Below are positions 17,832-27,190 of a DNA stretch of 64,000 nt, piece by piece. A program made the translations under genes and the position numbers. The number at the start of each line of letters is the position of its first letter. Within the stretch, counting starts at the first letter, position 1. The notes beneath the pieces are model-generated. The model was not told the origin of the DNA and made no database searches. It was given only the letters and a program-made list of their open reading frames with translations. The stretch spans positions 1,612,001 to 1,676,000 of the forward strand of contig NZ_CP014844.1 of assembly GCF_001598055.1 (NCBI RefSeq), written 5' to 3'. The DNA is from Cupriavidus nantongensis (GTDB lineage Bacteria; Pseudomonadota; Gammaproteobacteria; Burkholderiales; Burkholderiaceae).

Positions 17832-20519
17832 ATGTCCGCCGTACCAGAGCAGATCCTCGGCGCCTCGAGCGCCAACGACGCCGATCCCCAGGAAACCCAT
17901 GAATGGCTCGACGCCCTGCAGGGCGTGCTGGCCGCGGAAGGCCCGGCGCGTGCCGCCTTCCTGATCGACAAGCAGATCGAATACGCCCGCGTGAACGGCG
18001 TGACCCAGCCGTTCCACGCCGAGACCCAGTACATCAACACCATCCCGGTCGAGCAGCAGGCCCGCATCCCCGGCGACCAGGACATCGAGCACCGGATCCG
18101 CTCGTACACCCGCTGGAACGCCATGGCGATGGTGCTGCGCGCCAACAAGCACACCAATGTCGGCGGCCATATCTCGTCGTTTGCCTCGGCGGCCACGCTG
18201 TACGACGTCGGCTACAACCACTTCTGGCGCGCCCCGTCTGAGCAGAGCGGCGGCGACCTGGTCTTCGTGCAGGGCCACTCGGCGCCGGGCGTGTACTCGC
18301 GCGCCTTCCTGCTGGGCCGCCTGACGCCCGACCAGCTCGATAACTTCCGCCAGGAAGTCGACGGCAAGGGCATCTCGTCGTATCCGCACCCGTGGCTGAT
18401 GCCGGACTTCTGGCAGTTCCCGACGGTGTCGATGGGCCTGGGCCCGATCATGGCCATCTACCAGGCCCGCTTCATGAAGTACCTGGACAGCCGCGGCCTG
18501 GCCAAGGCCGGCGACCGCAAGGTCTGGGCCTTCCTGGGCGACGGCGAGACCGACGAGCCGGAATCGCTGGGCGCGATCGGCATGGCCGGGCGCGAGAAGC
18601 TCGACAACCTGGTGTTCGTGATCAACTGCAACCTGCAGCGCCTGGACGGCCCGGTGCGCGGCAACGGCAAGATCATCCAGGAACTGGAATCCGAGTTCCG
18701 CGGCGCCGGCTGGAACGTGATCAAGGTGGTGTGGGGCAGCAAGTGGGACGCGCTGCTGGCGCGCGACACCAAGGGCCTGCTGATGAAGCGCATGATGGAA
18801 TGCGTGGACGGCGAGTACCAGACCATGAAGGCCAAGGACGGCGCCTACGTGCGCGAGCACTTCTTCAACACGCCCGAGCTCAAGGCGATGGTCGCCGACT
18901 GGTCCGACGAGGACATCTGGCGCCTGAACCGCGGCGGCCACGACCCGCACAAGATCTACGCCGCCTACAAGGCCGCCAGCGAGCACAAGGGCCAGCCCAC
19001 GCTGATCCTGGCCAAGACCATCAAGGGCTATGGCATGGGCGACGCCGGCCAGGCCATGAACGTCGCGCACCAGCAGAAGAAGATGCCGGTCGACGCGATC
19101 CGCAAGTTCCGCGACCAGTTCAACATCCCGGTCGCCGACGACAAGCTGGAAGAGGTCCCGTACATCACCTTCGAGGAAGGCTCGAAGGAACTGGAATACA
19201 TGCGCCAGGCGCGCATGAACCTGGGCGGCTACCTGCCGGCGCGCCGGCAGAAGGCCGAAGCGCTGCAGGTGCCCGAGCTGAAGGCGTTCGAAGCGCTGCT
19301 CAAGGCCACCGGCGAAGGCCGCGAAGTGTCCACCACCATGGCCTTCGTGCGGATCCTGAACACGCTGCTGAAGGACAAGCAGATCGGCAAGCACGTGGTG
19401 CCCATCGTCCCGGACGAGTCGCGCACCTTCGGCATGGAAGGCCTGTTCCGCCAGGTCGGCATCTGGAACCAGGAAGGCCAGAAGTACGTGCCGGAAGACC
19501 ATGACCAGCTGATGTTCTACAAGGAATCGCAGACTGGCCAGGTGCTGCAGGAAGGCATCAACGAAGCCGGCGCCATGTGCGACTGGATCGCCGCCGCAAC
19601 GTCGTACTCGACCCACGGCGTGCAGATGATCCCGTTCTACATCTACTACTCGATGTTCGGCATCCAGCGTATCGGCGACCTGTGCTGGGCCGCCGCCGAC
19701 ATGCGCTCGCGCGGCTTCCTGCTGGGCGGCACCGCCGGCCGCACCACGCTGAACGGCGAAGGCCTGCAGCATGAAGACGGCCATTCGCACGTGTTCCACG
19801 CCGTGATTCCCAACTGCATCTCGTACGACCCGACCTTCCAGTACGAGCTGGCGGTGATCATGCAGGACGGCCTGCGCCGCATGTACGCCGAGCAGGAAGA
19901 CGTCTACTACTACCTGACGGTGATGAACGAGAACTACGAGCATCCGGAAATGCCGGCTGGCGTAGAGCAGGACATCGTCAAGGGCATGTACCAGTTCCGC
20001 AAGGGCGTCGAGAACAGCAACGCGCCGCGCGTGCAGCTGCTGGGCTCGGGCACGATCTTCCGCGAGGTGATCGCCGCCGCCGAGCTGCTGAAGAAGGACT
20101 GGGGCGTCGAGTCCGACCTGTGGGGTTGCCCCAGCTTCACCGAGCTGGCGCGCGACGGCCAGGCCGCCGAGCGCTACAACCTGCTGCATCCGGCCGAGAC
20201 CCAGCGCGAAGCCTTTGTCACGCAGAAGCTGAAGTCGGCGCGCGGCCCGGTGATCGCATCGACCGACTACGTGCGCGCCTTCGCCGAGCAGATCCGTCCG
20301 TACGTGCCGCGCCGCTACGTGGTGCTGGGCACCGACGGCTTCGGCCGCTCGGACACGCGCGAGAAACTGCGCCACTTCTTCGAAGTGGACCGTTACTGGG
20401 TCACGCTGGCCGCGCTCAAGGCGCTGGCCGACGAGGGCGCGATCGGCCGCGACAAGGTCGCCGAGGCCATCAAGAAGTACAACCTCGACCCGAACAAGCC
20501 CAACCCGATGTCGGTCTGA
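17832..20519 (+). CDS. aceE: Pyruvate dehydrogenase E1 component, homodimeric type
   Basis: An 895-residue thiamine-diphosphate-dependent E1 that decarboxylates pyruvate and acetylates the lipoyl groups of E2. Visible features are the ThDP region FLGDGETDEPESLGAIGMAGREKLDN with NCNLQRLDGPVRGNGKI and the GHVGGH-like block NVGGHISSFASAATLYDVGYNHF. The length is typical of gamma/beta-proteobacterial homodimeric E1. AGGAGAC 7 bases before the ATG at 17832 sets the start. It heads the operon aceE-aceF-(proteasome homologue)-lpd. In R. eutropha the gene is called pdhA. Confidence 0.97.
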   Translation: MSAVPEQILGASSANDADPQETHEWLDALQGVLAAEGPARAAFLIDKQIEYARVNGVTQPFHAETQYINTIPVEQQARIPGDQDIEHRIRSYTRWNAMAMVLRANKHTNVGGHISSFASAATLYDVGYNHFWRAPSEQSGGDLVFVQGHSAPGVYSRAFLLGRLTPDQLDNFRQEVDGKGISSYPHPWLMPDFWQFPTVSMGLGPIMAIYQARFMKYLDSRGLAKAGDRKVWAFLGDGETDEPESLGAIGMAGREKLDNLVFVINCNLQRLDGPVRGNGKIIQELESEFRGAGWNVIKVVWGSKWDALLARDTKGLLMKRMMECVDGEYQTMKAKDGAYVREHFFNTPELKAMVADWSDEDIWRLNRGGHDPHKIYAAYKAASEHKGQPTLILAKTIKGYGMGDAGQAMNVAHQQKKMPVDAIRKFRDQFNIPVADDKLEEVPYITFEEGSKELEYMRQARMNLGGYLPARRQKAEALQVPELKAFEALLKATGEGREVSTTMAFVRILNTLLKDKQIGKHVVPIVPDESRTFGMEGLFRQVGIWNQEGQKYVPEDHDQLMFYKESQTGQVLQEGINEAGAMCDWIAAATSYSTHGVQMIPFYIYYSMFGIQRIGDLCWAAADMRSRGFLLGGTAGRTTLNGEGLQHEDGHSHVFHAVIPNCISYDPTFQYELAVIMQDGLRRMYAEQEDVYYYLTVMNENYEHPEMPAGVEQDIVKGMYQFRKGVENSNAPRVQLLGSGTIFREVIAAAELLKKDWGVESDLWGCPSFTELARDGQAAERYNLLHPAETQREAFVTQKLKSARGPVIASTDYVRAFAEQIRPYVPRRYVVLGTDGFGRSDTREKLRHFFEVDRYWVTLAALKALADEGAIGRDKVAEAIKKYNLDPNKPNPMSV

Positions 20520-20686
20520 TCCGGCAGCCTGCACCCACCCCCGCAGTACGGCAGCGCCGTGCCGCGGGCGCCCCGGGCATCGTCCCGAGGGCGCCTTGCG
20601 GCACGGCGGCGTGACAGAAGCGGGCGGCGAAGGTAATCTCGCCGCTTGCGGACGTCGCGCGTGCCGGCCTGCTCAGGAGACACTGA

Positions 20687-22360
20687 ATGAGTCAAGCGAT
20701 TGAAATCAAGGTGCCGGATATCGGCGACTATGACGCCGTTCCCGTCATTGAAGTGCATGTGAAACCCGGCGACAGCATCAACGCGGAAGACGCGCTGGTG
20801 ACGCTGGAGTCCGACAAGGCCACCATGGACGTGCCCTCGCCGCAGGCCGGCGTGGTCAAGGACGTCAAGATCAAGGTCGGCGACAACGTGGCCGAGGGCT
20901 CGGTGCTGGTGATGCTGGAACCGGCCGGCCAGGCGGCAGCCGCGCCCGCGCCTGCACCGGCGGCCGCTCCCGCTCCCGCGCCGGCACCTGCGGCAGCGGC
21001 TCCGGCCCCCGCACCGGCAGCGGCGCCTGCCGCAGCTCCCGCCGCGGCTGGCGGCACCATCGAAGTCAAGGTGCCCGATATCGGCGACTACGACGCCGTT
21101 CCCGTGATCGAGGTCCACGTCAAGCCGGGCGATACCATCAGCGCGGAAGACGCAGTGGTGACGCTGGAATCGGACAAGGCCACCATGGACGTGCCGTCGC
21201 CGCAGGGCGGCGTGGTCAAGGAGGTCAAGGTCAAGGTTGGCGACAACGTGTCGGAAGGCACGCTGCTGCTGATCCTGGAAGGCGCGGCCGCCGCCGCACC
21301 GGCCGCTGCCGCCGCGGCGCCCGCACCGGCTGCCAGCGCACCAGCTCCGGCGCCGGCAGCCGCGCCTGCGCCGGCCGCGGCGCCAGCTGCCGCGGCTGCC
21401 GTACCGGCCGCCGCCGGCGCAACCGGCGCAACCGGCAAGGCCGCCCACGCCAGCCCCTCGGTGCGCAAGTTCGCGCGCGAACTGGGCGTCGATGTCGCGC
21501 GCGTGCCGGGCACCGGCCCCAAGGGCCGCATCACCCAGGAAGACGTGCAGAACTACGTCAAGGGCGTGATGACCGGCCAGGCCGCCGCGCCGGCCCAGGC
21601 TGCCGCGGCCGGCGCCGGTGGTGGCGAGCTGGGCCTGCTGCCGTGGCCGAAGGTCGATTTCACCCGCTTCGGCGAGGTCGAAAGCAAGGCCCTGTCGCGC
21701 ATCAAGAAGATCTCGGGTGCCAACCTGCATCGCAACTGGGTCATGATTCCGCACGTCACCAACCATGACGAAGCGGACATCACCGAGCTGGAAGCCTTCC
21801 GCGTGCAGCTGAACAAGGAAAACGAGAAGGCCGGCATCAAGGTGACCATGCTGGCGTTCATGATCAAGGCCACGGTCGCGGCGCTGAAGAAGTTCCCGAA
21901 CTTCAACGCGTCCCTCGACGGTGACAATCTGGTGCTGAAGAAGTACTTCAACATCGGCTTCGCCGCCGACACCCCGAACGGCCTGGTGGTGCCGGTGATC
22001 AAGGACGCCGACAAGAAGGGCGTGCTCGAGATCAGCCAGGAAATGAGCGAGCTGGCCAAGCTGGCGCGCGACGGCAAGCTCAAGCCCGACCAGATGCAGG
22101 GCGGCTGCTTCTCGATCTCGTCGCTGGGCGGCATCGGCGGCACGTACTTCACGCCGATCATCAATGCGCCCGAAGTGGCCATCATGGGCGTGTGCAAGTC
22201 GTACATGAAGCCGGTGTGGGACGGCAAGCAGTTCGCGCCGCGCCTGACGCTGCCGCTGTCGCTGTCGTGGGACCACCGCGTCATCGACGGTGCCGAGGCC
22301 GCGCGCTTCAACACCTACTTCGCGCAACTGCTGGCGGACTTCCGCCGCATCCTGCTCTAA
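20687..22360 (+). CDS. aceF: Dihydrolipoamide acetyltransferase E2, two lipoyl domains
   Basis: A 557-residue E2 core of pyruvate dehydrogenase. It has two tandem lipoyl domains, with lipoylated lysines K44 and K164 in the repeated motif [12 protein letters not shown]. Long Ala/Pro-rich flexible linkers separate these and the E1/E3-binding domain ([30 protein letters not shown]). The C-terminal catalytic domain holds H530 and D534 in [15 protein letters not shown]. Start supported by CAGGAG upstream. The two lipoyl domains are nearly identical, pointing to internal duplication. Confidence 0.97.
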   Translation: MSQAIEIKVPDIGDYDAVPVIEVHVKPGDSINAEDALVTLESDKATMDVPSPQAGVVKDVKIKVGDNVAEGSVLVMLEPAGQAAAAPAPAPAAAPAPAPAPAAAAPAPAPAAAPAAAPAAAGGTIEVKVPDIGDYDAVPVIEVHVKPGDTISAEDAVVTLESDKATMDVPSPQGGVVKEVKVKVGDNVSEGTLLLILEGAAAAAPAAAAAAPAPAASAPAPAPAAAPAPAAAPAAAAAVPAAAGATGATGKAAHASPSVRKFARELGVDVARVPGTGPKGRITQEDVQNYVKGVMTGQAAAPAQAAAAGAGGGELGLLPWPKVDFTRFGEVESKALSRIKKISGANLHRNWVMIPHVTNHDEADITELEAFRVQLNKENEKAGIKVTMLAFMIKATVAALKKFPNFNASLDGDNLVLKKYFNIGFAADTPNGLVVPVIKDADKKGVLEISQEMSELAKLARDGKLKPDQMQGGCFSISSLGGIGGTYFTPIINAPEVAIMGVCKSYMKPVWDGKQFAPRLTLPLSLSWDHRVIDGAEAARFNTYFAQLLADFRRILL

Positions 22361-22432
22361 GCGGGGTGGCGCCGCGCGGGCGGGGCGACGGCCCGGCCCG
22401 TGCGGCGCGCCACGCGCAACCGGGAGCAAGCC

Positions 22433-23137
22433 ATGACTACCTGTGTTGTCGTCAGGAAGGGCGCCGAGGTGGCGATCGCGGCCGACGCGCTCGTGACCTT
22501 CGGCGATACGCGCCTGTCGCGCGCGTACGAGCGCAACCAGAAGGTATTTCCGGTGGGCGACGGCTTTATCGCGCTGGCCGGGACCACGGCGCACTTCCCG
22601 GTGATGCGCACGCTGCTGGCGGGGCTGGGCGACGAGTGCCGGCTGGGCTCGCGCGACGACGTGTTCCGCACCTTCCTGAAGGTGCACGAGAAGCTGAAGG
22701 CGGACTACTTCGTCAATACCAAGGAAGACGATGACGATCCCTACGAGTCGTCGCAGATCGTATGCCTGATCGCCAATCCGGCGGGCATCTTCGGCGTCTA
22801 CTCGTATCGCGAGGTGTTTTCGTTCGACCGCTTCTGGGGCATCGGCTCGGGCCGCAACTATGCGCTGGGCGCGATGCACGCGGTCTATGACCGGCCGGAC
22901 CTCGGCGCGGGCGAGATCGCGCGCATCGGCGTCGATGCCGGCGTGGAGTTCGACAAGAGCTCGGCGGGGCCGATCGAGGTGCACACCGTGCGGCTGCGCG
23001 AGCACGAGCACGAGTACGAGCACGACGACGCGGCGGCAGCGGACCAGGACGATGGCGCTGACGAAGCCGCAGACGGCGGCGCGGGCGGCCATCCGGCGAA
23101 CGGCAACGCAGCAACCAACAACGACGGCGCGCCCTGA
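22433..23137 (+). CDS. Beta-proteobacterial proteasome homologue (BPH-like Ntn hydrolase)
   Basis: A 234-residue protein whose N-terminus reads Met-Thr-Thr-Cys-Val-Val-Val-Arg-Lys. After loss of Met it exposes a Thr nucleophile as in HslV and proteasome beta subunits. Aligned by eye to HslV: Thr1, Asp17 (IAADALVTFGDT), a Lys near position 36 (NQKVFPV for HslV KKV) and the block GFIALAGTTAHFPVMRTLL. The body ends near HTVRLRE, followed by a disordered acidic His/Glu/Asp tail of about 45 residues. No ATPase partner such as hslU or a proteasomal AAA gene is near. It fits the BPH family, reported as double-ring particles in beta-proteobacteria. It is wedged between aceF and lpd and presumably co-transcribed. 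Start 22433 has CGGGAG upstream. Confidence 0.78.
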   Translation: MTTCVVVRKGAEVAIAADALVTFGDTRLSRAYERNQKVFPVGDGFIALAGTTAHFPVMRTLLAGLGDECRLGSRDDVFRTFLKVHEKLKADYFVNTKEDDDDPYESSQIVCLIANPAGIFGVYSYREVFSFDRFWGIGSGRNYALGAMHAVYDRPDLGAGEIARIGVDAGVEFDKSSAGPIEVHTVRLREHEHEYEHDDAAAADQDDGADEAADGGAGGHPANGNAATNNDGAP

Positions 23138-23170
23138 AGCCGAGAGGCGGGCGCGCATAGAGGAGCAACT

Positions 23171-24958
23171 ATGAGTGTGATCGAAGTCAAGGTGCCGGAT
23201 ATCGGCGATTTCGACGCGGTGGAAGTGATCGAGGTGCTGGTCAAGGCCGGCGACACGGTCGAGGTGGAACAGTCCCTGATCGTGCTGGAGTCCGACAAGG
23301 CCAGCATGGACGTGCCGTCGTCGGCCGCCGGCAAGGTGGTCGATGTCAAGGTCAAGGTCGGCGACAAGGTGGGCCAGGGCGCGGTGATCTGCACCATCGA
23401 AGCCCAGGCCGGCGCCGCCGCCGCGCCTGCCCCCGCACCGGCCCCGGCGCCCGCGCCGGCCGCCGCGCCGGCCCCTGCTGCAGCGCCTGCACCTGCTGCC
23501 GCCGCCAGCCACGCCGGCGGCGCCGATATCCAGTGCGAGATGCTGGTGCTGGGCGCCGGCCCCGGCGGCTATTCGGCCGCGTTCCGCGCCGCCGACCTGG
23601 GCATGAACACCGTGCTGGTGGAGCGTTACGGCACCCTCGGCGGGGTCTGCCTGAACGTGGGCTGCATCCCGTCCAAGGCGCTGCTGCACAACGCCGCGGT
23701 GATCGACGAAGCCAAGGCGCTGGCCGCCCACGGCATCCTGTTCGGCGAAGCCAAGATCGACCTCGACGGCCTGCGCCACTACAAGAACCAGGTGGTCGGC
23801 AAGCTGACCGGCGGCCTGGCCGGCATGGCCAAGGCGCGCAAGGTGCAGGTGGTGCGCGGCATCGGCAATTTCCTCGACCCGCATCACCTGGAGGTGGAAC
23901 TGACCGAAGGCGAAGGCAAGCAGACCACCGGCAAGAAGACCGTGATCCGCTTCGACAAGGCCATCATCGCCGCCGGCAGCCAGGCGGTGAAGCTGCCCTT
24001 TATCCCGGAAGACCCGCGCATCGTCGACTCGACCGGTGCGCTGGAGCTGCCCGAAGTGCCCAACAAGATGCTGGTCATCGGCGGCGGCATCATCGGCCTG
24101 GAAATGGCGACGGTGTACAGCACGCTGGGCGCCGACATCGATATCGTCGAAATGCTGCCGGGCCTGATGAACGGCGCCGACCGCGACCTGGTCAAGGTCT
24201 GGGAAAAGAAGAACAAGGACCGCTTCGGCAAGGTGATGCTCAACACCAAGACGGTCGCTGTGGAAGCCAAGCCGGACGGCATCTACGTCAGGTTCGAGGG
24301 CGAGCAGGCGCCGGCCGAACCGCAGCGCTATGACCTGGTGCTGGTGTCGGTGGGCCGCTCGCCCAACGGCAAGCGCATCAGCGCCGACAAGGCCGGCGTT
24401 GCCGTGACCGAGCGCGGCTTTATCGACGTCGACAAGCAGATGCGCACCAACGTGCCGCATATCTACGCGATCGGCGATATCGTCGGCCAGCCGATGCTGG
24501 CGCACAAGGCCGTGCACGAAGCCCACGTGGCCGCGGAAGCGGCGCATGGCGAAAAGGCCTTCTTCGATGCCAAGCAGATCCCGTCGGTGGCCTTTACCGA
24601 TCCGGAAGTGGCCTGGGCCGGCCTGACCGAGGACGAGTGCAAGGCGCAGGGCATCAAGTACAGCAAGGGCGTGTTCCCGTGGGCCGCTTCGGGCCGCGCC
24701 ATCGCCAACGGCCGCGACGAGGGCTTCACCAAGCTGATCTTCGACGAGGAAACCCATCGCGTGATCGGCGGCGGGATCGTCGGCACGCATGCCGGCGACC
24801 TGATCAGCGAAGTGTGCCTGGCGATCGAGATGGGCGCCGACGCGGTCGATATCGGCAAGACCATCCATCCGCACCCGACGCTGGGCGAGTCGATCGGCAT
24901 GGCGGCAGAGATCTACGAAGGCACGTGTACCGACGTGCCGCCGCCGCGCAAGCGTTGA
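23171..24958 (+). CDS. lpdA: Dihydrolipoamide dehydrogenase E3 with N-terminal lipoyl domain
   Basis: A 595-residue flavoprotein that reoxidises dihydrolipoamide with NAD+. Residues 1-80 are a lipoyl domain (K43 in [12 protein letters not shown]), then an Ala/Pro linker of about 40 residues, then classic E3. The E3 part has an FAD motif [19 protein letters not shown], redox disulfide C160/C165 in [16 protein letters not shown] site [16 protein letters not shown], and HPHPTLGES with the catalytic His. GAGGAG precedes the ATG. The fused lipoyl domain is typical of the Ralstonia/Neisseria PdhL type. With aceF the operon encodes three lipoyl domains. Confidence 0.96.
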   Translation: MSVIEVKVPDIGDFDAVEVIEVLVKAGDTVEVEQSLIVLESDKASMDVPSSAAGKVVDVKVKVGDKVGQGAVICTIEAQAGAAAAPAPAPAPAPAPAAAPAPAAAPAPAAAASHAGGADIQCEMLVLGAGPGGYSAAFRAADLGMNTVLVERYGTLGGVCLNVGCIPSKALLHNAAVIDEAKALAAHGILFGEAKIDLDGLRHYKNQVVGKLTGGLAGMAKARKVQVVRGIGNFLDPHHLEVELTEGEGKQTTGKKTVIRFDKAIIAAGSQAVKLPFIPEDPRIVDSTGALELPEVPNKMLVIGGGIIGLEMATVYSTLGADIDIVEMLPGLMNGADRDLVKVWEKKNKDRFGKVMLNTKTVAVEAKPDGIYVRFEGEQAPAEPQRYDLVLVSVGRSPNGKRISADKAGVAVTERGFIDVDKQMRTNVPHIYAIGDIVGQPMLAHKAVHEAHVAAEAAHGEKAFFDAKQIPSVAFTDPEVAWAGLTEDECKAQGIKYSKGVFPWAASGRAIANGRDEGFTKLIFDEETHRVIGGGIVGTHAGDLISEVCLAIEMGADAVDIGKTIHPHPTLGESIGMAAEIYEGTCTDVPPPRKR

Positions 24959-24979
24959 GCCGCTGTCCGCTGCAATGAC

Positions 24980-25008
24980 AAGCCCGCCTTGACGGCGGGC
25001 TTTGTTTT
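24980..25008 (+). terminator. Terminator of the pyruvate dehydrogenase operon
   Basis: Stem AAGCCCGCC (24980-24988) with GGCGGGCTT (24994-25002), loop TTGAC, followed by TGTTTTGT. It lies 21 bases after the lpdA stop. Confidence 0.85.
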
Positions 25009-25115
25009 GTGTGGTTTCGCAATTAACCGCCATAATTTGCCGGCGTCGATGCGCGGCGGCTGGCAGTGACAGGGGAAAGGGCAGCGGGATAGGCAGGCTG
25101 AGGGAGGCGAGAGCC

Positions 25116-25146
25116 AAAAAAAACCCGACCTGTAGAGGTCGGGTTT
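25116..25146 (-). terminator. Strong minus-strand terminator downstream of phaP1
   Basis: Perfect 10-bp stem AAACCCGACC (25121-25130) with GGTCGGGTTT (25137-25146). On the minus strand it is followed by eight T residues (complement of 25116-25123). It lies about 175 bases beyond the phasin stop, beyond two more hairpins. Confidence 0.75.
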
Positions 25147-25237
25147 AACGATACCTTTGGACAAGGAGACCGCGGTACCGAGGAGACATCGGCAGAGAAG
25201 GCAGCGCCGTGCCGGTCGGTCGGGGCACTGCCTTCAT

Positions 25238-25302
25238 CGTTGGCAAAGCCCACTGCATCGCATGGCGATGGGCTTTGCCAACGGACCGGCCGCAGCCGGT
25301 CC
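25238..25302 (-). repeat. Two stacked hairpins in the phaP1 3' region
   Basis: A perfect 15-bp inverted repeat pairs 25238-25252 with 25269-25283; its 16-base loop itself contains the CATCGC/GCGATG repeat. Directly next to it GGACCGGC (25283-25290) pairs with GCCGGTCC (25295-25302). On the minus strand these lie in the phasin 3' untranslated region, before the T-tailed terminator at 25116. They may stabilise the abundant phasin mRNA. The stretch 25009-25319 holds no gene. Confidence 0.6.
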
Positions 25303-25319
25303 ATCTTCAACACTGGCTA

Positions 25320-25898
25320 TCAGGCAGCAGCGGCCTTCTTCGCCGTGGCCGTGCGGGCGGTGGCGCTGGCTTGCTGGGCAGCCTTGGTCGCGGCCGTGGC
25401 GGCGGCCTGGAAGTTGGTTTCAGCGATTTCGACCGCTTGCTTGGTCGCCTTCTGCACCGACTCGTAGGCGTTGTTGGCAGCGGAGATCGCCGACTTCACG
25501 ATGGCCACGGTCGATTCCGAACCGGCCGGGGCGTTCTTGGCGAAGTTCTCGACCAGGGCCTGCACGTTCTTCGAGCCTTCGGCCAGCTGGGCCTCGGCCA
25601 CCTTGGCGAATTCGCTCTGGGTTTCCGAAGCGATCTCGTACAGGTGACGGGTGTAGGCCAGGGTCTTTTCGGCGACCGGCTGCACGGCCGCGGCCTGGAT
25701 CGCCAGCAGTTCCTGTGCATCCTTGGCCGACAGCGCCTTCTTGGCGTTGTCGACGTTCTCGGCGAAGGTGGTCTTGACGACCTGCAGGTTCAGTTCGACG
25801 AGCTTTTCGACGCCTTCAAACGCCTTGGTGGTCAGGCCGAACAGCGTTTCGAGGTTAGCCTTTTGTGCTGCTGCGACTTGTTCCGGGGTGAGGATCAT
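25320..25898 (-). CDS. phaP1: Phasin PhaP1, PHB-granule surface protein
   Basis: A 192-residue phasin beginning [20 protein letters not shown], as I recall for the R. eutropha PhaP1, which has the same length. Phasins coat poly(3-hydroxybutyrate) granules and set their size and number. The protein is almost entirely amphipathic helix without cysteine and ends in the Ala/Lys/Thr-rich tail [12 protein letters not shown] typical of the phasin_2 family. TGGAGAC upstream fixes the start at 25898; the longer open frame to 26126 is the untranslated leader. Transcription starts from a strong promoter with two palindromic repressor sites (26029-26045, 26082-26104). Confidence 0.96.
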   Translation of the reverse strand: MILTPEQVAAAQKANLETLFGLTTKAFEGVEKLVELNLQVVKTTFAENVDNAKKALSAKDAQELLAIQAAAVQPVAEKTLAYTRHLYEIASETQSEFAKVAEAQLAEGSKNVQALVENFAKNAPAGSESTVAIVKSAISAANNAYESVQKATKQAVEIAETNFQAAATAATKAAQQASATARTATAKKAAAA

Positions 25899-26028
25899 TG
25901 CTGGTCTCCAGTGGTGAACTTCAAGGTCAAGCAAATTAAGCCGCCTAGATGTCAGGGCCGTGACGGTGTTGTGCCCGTTTCGGCCAGCCCAGGCGTGTGG
26001 GTGGGTCAGGGCGCCAATCCGTTTGGAG

Positions 26029-26045
26029 TTTGTGCGCCGCAACAA
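26029..26045. promoter_or_regulatory. Probable PhaR operator 2, at the phaP1 transcript start
   Basis: TTTGTGCG (26029-26036), central C, CGCAACAA (26038-26045) is a near copy of operator 1 with one inserted/mismatched base in the right arm. It lies just downstream of the -10, where the transcript should start. Confidence 0.72.
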
Positions 26046-26050
26046 GCCGT

Positions 26051-26078
26051 ATTTTAGGGGCGGCCATATCAATGTCAA
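26051..26078 (-). promoter_or_regulatory. phaP1 promoter
   Basis: On the minus strand: -35 TTGACA (26078-26073), 16-base spacer, -10 TAAAAT (26056-26051). This is a near-consensus sigma70 promoter. The -35 abuts the upstream palindrome and the expected start point falls in the downstream one. The leader to the ATG is about 145 bases. Confidence 0.85.
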
Positions 26079-26081
26079 GGA

Positions 26082-26104
26082 GATTTTGTGCGTCGCACAA
26101 AATC
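26082..26104. promoter_or_regulatory. Probable PhaR operator 1, upstream of the phaP1 -35
   Basis: A perfect palindrome with 11-bp arms: GATTTTGTGCG (26082-26092), central T, CGCACAAAATC (26094-26104). It sits just upstream of the -35. PhaR of R. eutropha is known to repress phaP1 from a site directly upstream of the -35 and a second at the transcript start, which matches the layout here. Confidence 0.8.
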
Positions 26105-26263
26105 GGGCAGGCCGGGCTTGCTGCAAGTGGCGTCATAGCCATTCCCGGCCCCGCCGGCAATGCCCGGGCAGGGGTGCTACCATGCCAGGCTGCCCGCGCC
26201 GGCACGGCCGGCCGAGGCCGGAACATCAACAAGATGTGAACAGAATCGCCCAGGCCTCATTCC

Positions 26264-27190
26264 ATGCTCGCTTTCTACGCCGACCACTTCGTGCTGCCGT
26301 TGCCGCCCGGACATCGCTTCCCCATGCGCAAGTACAGCATGCTGCGCGACGCGGTGTCGGCGCAGGTGCCGGGACTGCGCCTGTCCGAGGCGCCGCGCGC
26401 AGGCGACGATGCGCTGTTGCTGGCACATACGGCTGAATACGTGGCGGCTGCCTCGGCTGGCACCCTCGACGCCGCACGCCAGCGCGAGATCGGCTTTCCC
26501 TGGTCCGAAGCGATGGTGGAGCGCTCGCGCCGCTCGGCGGGCGCGACCATCGAGGCCTGCCGCAGTGCGCTGCGTGAGGGCATAGCCGTGAACCTGGCGG
26601 GCGGCACGCACCACGCGTACGCCGACAAAGGCGGCGGCTTCTGCGTCTTCAATGATGCGGCGATCGCCGCGCGTGTGCTGCAGCGCGACGGCGCGGTGCG
26701 CCGCGTGGCGGTGATCGACCTCGACGTTCACCAGGGCAACGGCACCGCATCGATCCTGCACGGCGACCCGTCGGTATTCACGCTGTCGCTGCATGGCGAG
26801 AAGAACTATCCGTTCCGCAAGGAAGCCAGCGACCTCGACGTCGGCCTGCCGGATGGCTGCGATGACGAAGCTTACGCGCAGGCGCTGCAGGCCGCGCTGG
26901 ACACGCTGTTCCGCCGCTTCGAGCCGGACCTGCTGATTTACCTGGCCGGCGCCGACCCGCACGAGGGCGACCGGCTGGGGCGGTTGAAACTGACCATGTC
27001 CGGCCTGGCACGGCGTGACCGCCTGGTCTTTGACGCCGCGCAAGCGCGGCGCCTGCCGGTGGCGGTGACCATGGCCGGCGGTTATGGCAACCAGATCGAG
27101 GACACCGTCGCGGTGCATGCGCAGACGGTGCGGCTCGCCGCGCAATATCACGCCCGGTACGCGCAAGCTGCCGCGCAGCTTGCATCATGA
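26264..27190 (+). CDS. Histone deacetylase-fold amidohydrolase
   Basis: A 308-residue protein of the arginase/deacetylase superfamily (HDAC11-like bacterial group). Zinc ligands appear in VIDLDVHQGNGTAS (Asp-x-His) and in AGADPHEGDRLG. The catalytic His pair lies in NLAGGTHHAYADKGGGFCVFND and the substrate Gly/Tyr loop in TMAGGYG. Bacterial members remove acetyl groups from proteins or small acetyl-amines. Its TGA overlaps the ATG of the EamA exporter gene (27187-27190), so the two are coupled. The start lacks an obvious ribosome-binding site. Confidence 0.88.
   Translation: MLAFYADHFVLPLPPGHRFPMRKYSMLRDAVSAQVPGLRLSEAPRAGDDALLLAHTAEYVAAASAGTLDAARQREIGFPWSEAMVERSRRSAGATIEACRSALREGIAVNLAGGTHHAYADKGGGFCVFNDAAIAARVLQRDGAVRRVAVIDLDVHQGNGTASILHGDPSVFTLSLHGEKNYPFRKEASDLDVGLPDGCDDEAYAQALQAALDTLFRRFEPDLLIYLAGADPHEGDRLGRLKLTMSGLARRDRLVFDAAQARRLPVAVTMAGGYGNQIEDTVAVHAQTVRLAAQYHARYAQAAAQLAS

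Noticed and set aside
17112..20534. 1140-codon minus-strand ORF opposite aceE
   Set aside because: Reverse-frame shadow of aceE with no recognisable domain until it runs into the out-of-frame kinase region.
20687..21470. Tandem DNA repeats in aceF as a possible mobile or CRISPR-like element
   Set aside because: They encode duplicated lipoyl domains and Ala/Pro linkers of E2; no spacer-repeat structure.
20393..25117. 1574-codon minus-strand ORF opposite the pdh operon
   Set aside because: It is the antisense shadow of aceF, the proteasome homologue and lpdA; its sequence is His/Arg/Gln-rich low-complexity typical of high-GC reverse frames.
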